This document shows, one piece after another, positions 6,842-11,903 of a stretch of DNA of 11,903 nucleotides. Position 1 is the first letter of the stretch; each line of letters opens with the position of its first letter. The stretch is from DATKCA01 sp035544675 (GTDB taxonomy: Bacteria; Acidobacteriota; Thermoanaerobaculia; Gp7-AA8), in the NCBI GenBank assembly GCA_035544675.1, contig DATKCA010000028.1, positions 1 through 11,903 on the forward strand, written 5' to 3'. Below the pieces are notes generated by a model. That model did no database searches and was not told the origin of the DNA. It was given only the letters and a program-made list of their open reading frames with translations. Made by a program: the position numbers and the translations under genes.

Positions 6842-6870
6842 ATCATAGCGAAGCCGTGACGGATCACGGC
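6842..6870 (-). promoter_or_regulatory. Possible symporter promoter: TATGAT -10 and 7-bp dyad over the -35 region
   Basis: On the minus strand TATGAT (6842-6847) lies 8 bp before the ATG of the symporter, implying a very short leader or none. A perfect dyad, GCCGTGA-CGGA-TCACGGC (6853-6870), sits directly upstream and covers the place where a -35 box would be. It could be an operator for a transcription factor. No Pho-box-like direct repeats are evident. Confidence 0.35.
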
Positions 6871-7091
6871 AGCTCGGAGTGAAGAACCGCGGCTTTCGTT
6901 CCTGCCTCGAGGCGGACACGCGCGAGATCGAAACGCTCCGGCTCGATCAGCACGACCACGCTCGCAGGGCGGCCCGATCTCAAAGCCGGCCGATTTCCGG
7001 CGCAGCGGGGCGCGATCGTCCCAAAGCAAAGCAGAGATTTCCACGGATTCGCGGTCGATTGGTTGACACCACGGGGGCGGGGCCTGTCCAC
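6864..7091 (-). CDS. Short hypothetical protein or gene remnant
   Basis: A GTG-started frame of 75 residues ends at a TGA at 6864. The first half (MDRPRPRGVNQSTANPWKSL and on) looks like chance sequence. The second half (SVVVLIEPERFDLARVRLEA, then GTKAAVLHSELP) has sensible protein composition and G/C-rich third codon positions. The real element may therefore be only the 3' end (about 6864-6965) of a lost gene. I do not recognise the family. It ends 31 bp before the symporter start and overlaps the dyad there. No ribosome binding site supports the GTG. Confidence 0.25.
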   Translation of the reverse strand: MDRPRPRGVNQSTANPWKSLLCFGTIAPRCAGNRPALRSGRPASVVVLIEPERFDLARVRLEAGTKAAVLHSELP

Positions 7092-7138
7092 GAAAGGATT
7101 CGTCGCCAGCTTCGCGCTAGACTCCGAGGATGCAACAC

Positions 7139-7990
7139 ATGCGTCCGTTCATCCTGGCAGTCATGGCCTGTGGTCTCTTTCCCTGCGCCGCGTCGGCCGA
7201 TCGGAGCGAAGCCTTGAAGCTCTGGGCGGAGATGCGGGCGGAGCGAACGTGGGCGCGGGACGAGCTTTGGAAGATCGAGTTGGTGAAGAAAGACGAGACC
7301 GCGTTTCGCGCTGAGCTCGCGAAGCTCGAGGAGGCAACGGAGACGATGGAGCGGATACTGCCCCACAGTCCTCGCTGGGAAGAATGGGTGCCTCAGATGG
7401 AGAAGGCCGCGCGCGACTGTGGAGCCGGACTCGTTGCCTACGAGCCCAGCATGATCGAGCACGACCGCTACGGCGAGGTTCGGTTTCCCGTCGAGATCGA
7501 AGGCGACGAGAGCACGGTGAACTGCTTCCGCACCCGCCTGCGGAATCGGACCCGAACGTCGGCATGGAGCGACACCGGAAAGAGTGACGACGGTAAGGCA
7601 CTTGCCGATGTGTCGATTTTCTACGCCCCGCCAAATGAGGCGTCGTTGCGACCGTGCAAGGACTTCGCTGCCTCCGCCGTCAAAGATCTGGGCCGTCACC
7701 TCGCGGAGCTCGAGCGCGTCATCTTCCAGGCGGCGTTCGCAGAACTTCAGGAGATCTGTCGGAAGATCGAGGCCGCCCCCCAAGAGCGCCGCCTGGCGGG
7801 TCGGCGCGAGGACTTGCGCACACGACTCGCGCTCATCGCCGAGTTGCTGAACCGCCACGAGCCCTTACCAGACCCATTCGCGATGCCGGACGATTCTCCA
7901 ATCAGTGGACTCGTGGCGCCGCCTCCTCGGTTTCGAGATCGGAACCGGGTACCTATCCAAGAATCGCGCGGGGCGGAAGCACAGTATTGA
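7139..7990 (+). CDS. Secreted coiled-coil protein of unknown function, weakly PilO-like
   Basis: The encoded protein has 283 residues when started at the ATG at 7139, which has GAGGA 8 bp upstream; an in-frame ATG at 7130 is the alternative. Residues 1-20 (MRPFILAVMACGLFPCAASA) form a clear Sec signal peptide ending ASA. Residues about 22-75 are a charged helix. The next part, about 76-140 (EWVPQMEKAARDCGAGLVAY, then EVRFPVEIEGDESTVNCF), has the rhythm of the PilO/GspM ferredoxin-like domain of pilus and secretion inner-membrane complexes. Another helical stretch follows (about 170-235), then a proline-rich tail containing LPDPFAMPDD. Unlike PilO it has a cleavable signal rather than an anchor, and no pilus genes are nearby, so the resemblance is a hypothesis. 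The last 20 or so residues overlap the next ORF in another frame. Confidence 0.65.
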   Translation: MRPFILAVMACGLFPCAASADRSEALKLWAEMRAERTWARDELWKIELVKKDETAFRAELAKLEEATETMERILPHSPRWEEWVPQMEKAARDCGAGLVAYEPSMIEHDRYGEVRFPVEIEGDESTVNCFRTRLRNRTRTSAWSDTGKSDDGKALADVSIFYAPPNEASLRPCKDFAASAVKDLGRHLAELERVIFQAAFAELQEICRKIEAAPQERRLAGRREDLRTRLALIAELLNRHEPLPDPFAMPDDSPISGLVAPPPRFRDRNRVPIQESRGAEAQY

Positions 7991-8393
7991 GCTTCACGAC
8001 CTGGGTAACGCTCCCTCGCCTGAGGTGGAGCGTCTGATGCTCCGCGTGTACTCACTGGAAATTGACCGGGCAGATGCGGCGGTCCGCATTACAGTGGCGA
8101 TTCGGGACGATGACCGAATCCCACACACGCGTGTCGTAACAGACGTAACGGTGCCCCTGAGCGCACGGCAGCGCATCCTGACGGGTATTGCTGATTCTGG
8201 TGAACGCGGGAGCTTGCCGATACGACCGCTGGCTGCAGATCTCAGCCTGGACGGCATAGTCGCCGCCGCGCTGCCCCCAGCCTCGCAGTTCACTGTGACC
8301 GTCACTCCGTTGGTAGACAACTTGCCAATTTGGGCATTCGTCTCCGAAACCGACAACGGCACGCAGCGCGTACAGATCGTCCTCCCGCAGTAA
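7905..8393 (+). CDS. Beta-rich hypothetical protein, probably the 3' part of a broken secreted protein
   Basis: The frame is open from 7851 to the TAA at 8393. Possible starts are a GTG at 7905 (162 residues) and an ATG at 8037 (118 residues); the latter has GGTGGAG 6 bp upstream. Protein-like sequence starts near HSIELHDLGN (about 7980) and continues LRVYSLEIDRADAAVRITVA to PIWAFVSETDNGTQRVQIVL. Alternating hydrophobic strands and an ending in W-A-F-V-S-x-x-D-N resemble C-terminal domains of large secreted proteins in Acidobacteria-like genomes. This is from memory and unnamed. There is no signal peptide, so if expressed alone it would remain in the cytoplasm. It overlaps the end of the previous gene in the +1 frame. 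A frameshift joining the two, or loss of its own 5' end, are both possible. Confidence 0.5.
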   Translation: MDSWRRLLGFEIGTGYLSKNRAGRKHSIELHDLGNAPSPEVERLMLRVYSLEIDRADAAVRITVAIRDDDRIPHTRVVTDVTVPLSARQRILTGIADSGERGSLPIRPLAADLSLDGIVAAALPPASQFTVTVTPLVDNLPIWAFVSETDNGTQRVQIVLPQ

Positions 8394-8415
8394 AGCTCAG
8401 GAAACTGTCGGTGCT

Positions 8416-8439
8416 CGCCGTCTTGAAACCGGGACGGCG
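8416..8439 (+). terminator. Hairpin downstream of the plus-strand gene pair
   Basis: CGCCGTC at 8416-8422 pairs perfectly with GACGGCG at 8433-8439 around a 10-nt loop, 22 bp after the stop at 8393. The downstream sequence CGCCACTTTG has only a short T-run, so termination strength is doubtful. Confidence 0.35.
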
Positions 8440-8533
8440 CGCCACTTTGTGCCGCTAGGCCCAGCTGGACGCGTCGCTTGGGGGCTCGATCGCGAGGTCG
8501 GTCCGGGCTAACTGTGCTGCCCGCAGCGTGACT

Positions 8534-8932
8534 CTACCGCGACCAGTTTTCTATCGGTAACCCGGAGACACGACGGAACTCACGTTCATTGTTCGACACG
8601 AGCGTGAGCTTCCGCGCGATCACCTGCGAGGCAATGAGTGTGTCGAGTGGACCGATCGGTGTTCCGGCTCGTTCGAGCTTCGCTCGTACCGCGGCGTAAG
8701 CAACCGCGTCTTCGGACGTGAATTCGATGAGCGTGATCGGAGAAAGAAAATTCTCGACGAGTTGGAGGGTCCTGGAGGGCGTTGAGCTTTTGGCCGCTCC
8801 CGTGCGCAATTCGGCTTCCGTGATGACGCTGACGGCGACGTCTTCGCGCGCGGTGCCAAGCAACCGCTGGATGACACGTTCGTTCTGCTTGAGCGCGTAA
8901 ATGCAGGTGTCGGTGTCGAGAAGAAACTTCAA
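8534..8932 (-). CDS. vapC: VapC toxin, PIN-domain ribonuclease
   Basis: This 132-residue PIN-domain protein matches the VapC family in length and motifs. It opens MKFLLDTDTCIYAL with metal-binding Asp6 and Asp8. Glu41 is in ITEAELRTG, Asp97 in GPLDTLIAS, and the C-terminus has SNNEREFRRVSGL followed by IENW. These acidic residues form the Mg-dependent RNase site; VapC enzymes usually cleave tRNA or rRNA. The start is a TTG at 8930-8932 with a modest GGGA upstream; no ATG or GTG lies near the conserved N-terminus. It begins 10 bp after the vapB stop, the usual antitoxin-first order. A weak start codon would hold toxin below antitoxin. All catalytic residues are intact, so it is probably active; the RNA target cannot be read from sequence. 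Confidence 0.93.
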   Translation of the reverse strand: MKFLLDTDTCIYALKQNERVIQRLLGTAREDVAVSVITEAELRTGAAKSSTPSRTLQLVENFLSPITLIEFTSEDAVAYAAVRAKLERAGTPIGPLDTLIASQVIARKLTLVSNNEREFRRVSGLPIENWSR

Positions 8933-8942
8933 ATCGTCCCGC

Positions 8943-9188
8943 TCAGAGCTTTCGACGCTTGTCGACCGCGCCTTGATCAGGACGCTCGAAATCGTCAGGA
9001 ACGCCGGCGAACGACTCGATCCATTCCGACGGCCACTCGCGCGCCGGCTCGAGCACGACTGCGCTGCCTTCCCGATGAACGAGCACAGTGTCGCCGTCGA
9101 AGCGAAACTCCTTCGGAAGCCTCACTGCCTGGCTTCGGCCTGTCTTGAACACGCGAGCCACCACGCGCTTCGGGGATGTCTTTCGCAT
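8943..9188 (-). CDS. vapB: VapB antitoxin, AbrB/SpoVT (MazE-like) DNA-binding fold
   Basis: The 81-residue protein has the swapped-hairpin DNA-binding domain at the N-terminus (RVFKTGRSQAVRLPKEFRF, residues 12-30). A toxin-binding tail follows (EWPSEWIESFAGVPDDFERP), in which the aromatic residues and AGVPDDFE normally wrap the VapC active site. The extreme C-terminus is basic (DKRRKL). The ATG at 9186-9188 is chosen; an in-frame TTG four codons earlier would lie in the operator palindrome. It is the first gene of the vapBC operon, immediately downstream of a clear promoter, and by family precedent represses that promoter with VapC. The pair is intact, unlike the vapB fragment at 3975-4133. 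Confidence 0.93.
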   Translation of the reverse strand: MRKTSPKRVVARVFKTGRSQAVRLPKEFRFDGDTVLVHREGSAVVLEPAREWPSEWIESFAGVPDDFERPDQGAVDKRRKL

Positions 9189-9212
9189 GGTAGCTACCAA
9201 TGGTATATATCA
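9189..9212 (-). promoter_or_regulatory. vapBC operator palindromes
   Basis: GGTAGCTACC at 9189-9198 is a perfect 10-bp palindrome touching the vapB start. TGGTATATATCA at 9201-9212 is a second palindrome with one mismatched pair. They lie within and just downstream of the -10 region, where a VapBC complex would block RNA polymerase. Binding is inferred from family behaviour. Confidence 0.5.
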
Positions 9213-9228
9213 CTGTTGGCAATGTCAA
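9200..9228 (-). promoter_or_regulatory. vapBC promoter: TTGACA, 17 bp, TACCAT
   Basis: On the minus strand a consensus -35 TTGACA (9223-9228) is separated by exactly 17 bp from TACCAT (9200-9205), a four-of-six match to the -10 consensus. An AT-rich run (ATATATA) lies just before the -10. This is the best sigma-70-type promoter in the window. Transcription would start a few bases before the vapB ATG, so the leader is very short. Confidence 0.6.
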
Positions 9229-9259
9229 ACGAAGAGCCGAAGCGCGCCCGCGATTTGGC

Positions 9260-9444
9260 TGACGCGCTTCGAGGCAGCGGTGTTCCTGGCGGGAGGGTTC
9301 GTCTCCAGGGTTACTTCGCCGCAGTTCGCCATGCAGGACTACCTTCCGCATGTGAAGCTGCCTGTCCTGCTGCTGACAGGACGACTCGATTTCGAGTTTC
9401 CGTACGAGACATCCCAGAAGCCGTTCTGGGCAACCCTAAACGGG
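9260..9444 (+). pseudogene. Alpha/beta-hydrolase (dienelactone hydrolase/S9 type) remnant
   Basis: The plus-strand frame reads LTRFEAAVFLAGGF, then DYLPHVKLPVLLLTGRLDFE and FPYETSQKPFWATLNG. This is the segment around the acid residue of an alpha/beta-hydrolase, where the family usually reads V-P-V-L-M-L-N-G-R-Y-D-F-x-F-P-x-E-T-S-Q. The nucleophile-serine segment upstream and the catalytic-histidine segment downstream are both missing. The frame's upstream part is simply antisense to the vapB promoter and gene. Such hydrolase domains are often attached to Ser/Thr kinase proteins in acidobacterial genomes. The fragment abuts the 3' end of the kinase gene at 9468 in convergent orientation. It is interpreted as debris of a second kinase-hydrolase gene, or of a free hydrolase. 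Confidence 0.6.
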
Positions 9445-9467
9445 CGCAATGCGGCGCGCGCGCCGGG

Positions 9468-11903
9468 CTACGTAACTCCGCTCACGAGATAAAGATCGCT
9501 CAGCGCGCGGTGCCACCAGTAAGCGTACGTGCGGCCGTCGGGGGTCACGACCAGGTTCCCCGTGCTCATGATCCCGGACGCGTCGGCTGGAAGAGTCTGG
9601 CGCCAGCGCTCGCGCCGGCCGCTCACTGGATCGACGATGAAGTACGTATCGAGGTTCTCGCCATCCACCCTCACGAGCAATCCCCGTTCAATCCACGCCA
9701 GCACGCTGTCTTTCTTCCCGAGACCGACGGCCGGTCGCGGCTCGCCCCCCGCGATGGGATAGATCCGCGCCTCCGCTTCCTCATGCGTCACGGCCACGGC
9801 ACTGCCGTCGGGGGCGACGGCCCAGGAGCTGTGAAGTGCCCCGGGGGGCGTGATTGCGCGCGGCGCTCCTCCCGAAAGCGGGAACACCCAAAGCCCGGCG
9901 CGGCGTCCTTCCTTCACGACCACCGCGACGATGCGATCGCCGTCGGGGAGCCAGCGCACGCGGCGAAACTGCATGCCGGGCACCTCGAGGCGGCGCGCCT
10001 CGCCGGCGCCCGTGGGCAGGAGCTCGAGGTACGGCGCCGGTAGGATCGGCGCGACCGCGACCCACCGGCCGTCGGGTGAGAGCGCCATCGCGCGCCCGTC
10101 CCCCAGGCGGACGGCTGCGGTCCCATCCGTGCCGCGCACGTACACCGAGTTGCTCCGGCCGCCGCCCTGCCCGTTCTCCCACAGGAGAGCCAGCCGGCCG
10201 TCGCGCGAGAGATCGACGATCGTCGAGCCGTCGAGCCAGGAGAGATTCCGCTCCATCGTCTCTCCGGGAGCAAGGACGGCGCTCTCCGACCGATCGGAGG
10301 TGTGCGCGATGAGCAGCCTGCCATCCGGCGCGATGTCGTGCAGCGTGACGTTCGCCGGCAGGCGCATCACCATGCGCGGATCACCCGGTGGGGCGATCGC
10401 GTGAATGGCTCGCGAAATGCGGCGCTCGTTCGCGCCGGTGAACCAGACCTCGTCGCCCCGCCACGCAAGGCCGAAGAGCTCCAGAAACTGGGGCGATCGA
10501 TACTTCGTCCTGCCCGAGCGATCGACGACGACGACGCTCCCTCCGAAGCTAGCGTCGTGATCGAAGACCGCCACCGCGTCCCCGCGTGGTGAGACGCGCG
10601 GAAACGAGAGCGCGTAGCCTTTCGGCTCGAAAATGACGTTCCCGACCGGAAACTCCAGCCGCTGCTTCTCCGCCCCGAGGCGGACGACGGCGAGCTCGTT
10701 GCCGTCGGGCGACCAGTCGGCAAAGGTGACGTCCTCGAGCATCTGGCGCGGCGCTCCGCCGGCGAGCGGCACCCGCGCGAGAATGCCGCGCGGCCAGAGC
10801 CCGCGCAGGTGATCGCCGAGGAGAATCGCGAGCTCGCCCGAGGGGGAGACCGAAAGCGGTGTCGACGGCGGCAGTTCTAGAGGGCGCGATTCCGGACTCT
10901 CCGGGCGCACGGTCGAAGTCCGGCAGACGTCGCCGTCCCATAGCGCTCCGTAGAGGATCGTCTGCTCATCGGGGGCGAAGCGCGCGTTGCGGATCATCCC
11001 GCGGCGGAACGTCAGCCGCTGATACGAGGGAACCTCCGCCGTCTGCCTGCTTCCGCTGAGCAGCGCGCCCGTTCCGAATCCGGCGCCGAGCAGCCCCACC
11101 GCGCCGGTGCCGAGCACGAGATGGCGGCGCGAGAAACCCGGCCGGACCGGCGCGGCCGCATGCGCCGTCTCGAGCTCCGCCGCGGACGGCGGCGCCGCGC
11201 CAGGGACCGGCCCGCTCTCGCGCAACGCTTCGCGCGCCTCTTCGAACGCGAGGCGCAGGTCGCCCGCGTCTCGCACGCGCCTCTCCCGATCCTTGCGCAG
11301 CGCGCGCCCGATCAACAGCCGCACCTCGGCGGGGGTCTCCGGCGGCAGCCGCGAGAGATCGGGCTCCCGTTCGAGGATCGCGGCGATCACCACCGTGACC
11401 GAGGAGCCGGCGAACGGGCGCGCGCCGGTCAGCATCTCGTAGACGATGCATCCGAGCGCCCAGAGATCGCTTTTCTCGTCGGCCTGCGCGCCGGTCAGCA
11501 GCTCCGGCGCCATGTAGGCGGTGGTGCCGACGATCGCGCCGGGAGCCGTAAGGCCCGCCGTCCACGTGTCGGCATGGACGGTCCCCTCGGCCACTCCCGA
11601 AAGCGGCCGCGCCAGCCCGAAGTCCATGACCTTGACCTGACCGGCCGGCGTGACCATCACGTTGCCCGGCTTGAGGTCGCGGTGGACGATTCCTTTGCGG
11701 TGCGCCTCGTCGAGCCCGGCCGCAAGAGCCGCGCCCCATTCGAGCGCCTGCGGCACCGGCAGCGGACCGCGGAAGAGGCGCGACGCGAGCGTCTCTCCCG
11801 CGATGAGCTCCATCGCGATGAAATCGCGGCCGCCGGCTTCGCCGAGCTCGAACACGCGGCATACCGCGGGGTGGTCGAGCGCGGCGGCGGATCGCGCTTC
11901 GCG
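9468..11903 (-). CDS. Membrane Ser/Thr protein kinase with C-terminal WD40/TolB-like beta-propeller, 5' end beyond window
   Basis: 811 residues are visible; the glycine loop and catalytic lysine lie beyond the window edge. The visible start (EARSAAALDHPAVCRVFELG) is the alpha-C region. The catalytic loop HRDLKPGN (Asp76, Asn81), DFG (94-96) and APE (132-134) are all intact, so the kinase should be active. After a Pro/Ala-rich linker, FSRRHLVLGTGAVGLLGAGF and the following residues (about 257-283) form one hydrophobic segment. The rest (about 290-811) has repeated propeller motifs such as FADWSPDGNELAVVR, LSPDGRWVAVAP, VRWLPDGDRIVAVV and VAPDGSAVAVTHE, with the end TYAYWWHRALSDLYLVSG as in related proteins. 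The propeller should sit outside the cytoplasmic membrane and sense or bind a ligand or protein. This architecture is frequent in Acidobacteriota. No substrate is apparent; the neighbours are a toxin-antitoxin pair and debris. Confidence 0.9.
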   Translation of the reverse strand, partial: REARSAAALDHPAVCRVFELGEAGGRDFIAMELIAGETLASRLFRGPLPVPQALEWGAALAAGLDEAHRKGIVHRDLKPGNVMVTPAGQVKVMDFGLARPLSGVAEGTVHADTWTAGLTAPGAIVGTTAYMAPELLTGAQADEKSDLWALGCIVYEMLTGARPFAGSSVTVVIAAILEREPDLSRLPPETPAEVRLLIGRALRKDRERRVRDAGDLRLAFEEAREALRESGPVPGAAPPSAAELETAHAAAPVRPGFSRRHLVLGTGAVGLLGAGFGTGALLSGSRQTAEVPSYQRLTFRRGMIRNARFAPDEQTILYGALWDGDVCRTSTVRPESPESRPLELPPSTPLSVSPSGELAILLGDHLRGLWPRGILARVPLAGGAPRQMLEDVTFADWSPDGNELAVVRLGAEKQRLEFPVGNVIFEPKGYALSFPRVSPRGDAVAVFDHDASFGGSVVVVDRSGRTKYRSPQFLELFGLAWRGDEVWFTGANERRISRAIHAIAPPGDPRMVMRLPANVTLHDIAPDGRLLIAHTSDRSESAVLAPGETMERNLSWLDGSTIVDLSRDGRLALLWENGQGGGRSNSVYVRGTDGTAAVRLGDGRAMALSPDGRWVAVAPILPAPYLELLPTGAGEARRLEVPGMQFRRVRWLPDGDRIVAVVVKEGRRAGLWVFPLSGGAPRAITPPGALHSSWAVAPDGSAVAVTHEEAEARIYPIAGGEPRPAVGLGKKDSVLAWIERGLLVRVDGENLDTYFIVDPVSGRRERWRQTLPADASGIMSTGNLVVTPDGRTYAYWWHRALSDLYLVSGVT

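Noticed and set aside
9085..9260. Upstream part of the hydrolase-remnant frame as a real gene start
   Set aside because: It is antisense to vapB and its promoter; hydrolase-like sequence begins only near 9260.
8901..10043. Plus-strand frame of 380 codons over vapB, the intergenic gap and the kinase 3' end
   Set aside because: It crosses two convincing minus-strand genes and their promoter, and its protein is Arg/Ala/His-rich shadow sequence.
10966..11862. Second minus-strand frame of 298 codons over the kinase domain
   Set aside because: Arg/Gly-rich out-of-frame shadow of the kinase; the true frame has HRDLKPGN, DFG and APE.
1..11903. CRISPR arrays, tRNA or rRNA genes, phage genes, biosynthetic clusters
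   Set aside because: No regularly spaced direct repeats, no cloverleaf or rRNA signature and no phage structural or synthase motifs were seen in reading both strands.

Overview
The window is GC-rich with strong G/C bias at third codon positions. It carries a Ser/Thr kinase fused to a WD40/TolB-type beta-propeller, a soluble PAS hybrid histidine kinase, secreted proteins of unknown function, a VapBC module and palindromic repeats. This mix suits a free-living Gram-negative of the Acidobacteriota or a neighbouring phylum. That is inference: there is no rRNA or marker gene to place it, and most genes lie on the minus strand.

Layout from left to right. (1) 1-459: an ADP-ribosylglycohydrolase on the minus strand, cut by the window edge and starting at a GTG behind a perfect Shine-Dalgarno. 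(2) 460-850: no gene, but a cluster of palindromes, including a 135-bp terminal-inverted-repeat element flanked by a 4-bp direct repeat and two REP-like hairpins. (3) 851-1501: an exported all-helical protein with internal duplication. (4) 1781-3868: a hybrid histidine kinase (PAS-PAS-HisKA-HATPase-REC). (5) 3975-4291: a scar where a small coiled-coil ORF runs into the 3' end of a broken vapB antitoxin. (6) 4438-6833: a YjdF/DUF2238-like membrane protein downstream of a Na/phosphate symporter with a PhoU-like tail, probably co-transcribed. (7) 7139-8393, plus strand: a secreted coiled-coil protein and, in a different frame, a beta-rich domain that looks like the 3' end of a broken secreted protein. 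(8) 8534-9228: an intact vapBC operon with a recognisable promoter and palindromic operator. (9) about 9260-9444: a plus-strand remnant of an alpha/beta-hydrolase. (10) 9468-11903: the kinase/beta-propeller protein, whose N-terminal lobe lies outside the window.

The genes do not form one pathway. Phosphate transport, two-component signalling, Ser/Thr phosphorylation and toxin-antitoxin functions sit side by side, separated by debris. The most informative features are the decay scars (vapB fragment, hydrolase fragment, frame-broken secreted protein), the MITE-like element, and the Tat-like motif in the membrane segment of the Ser/Thr kinase. I found no convincing evidence for a new multi-gene system.
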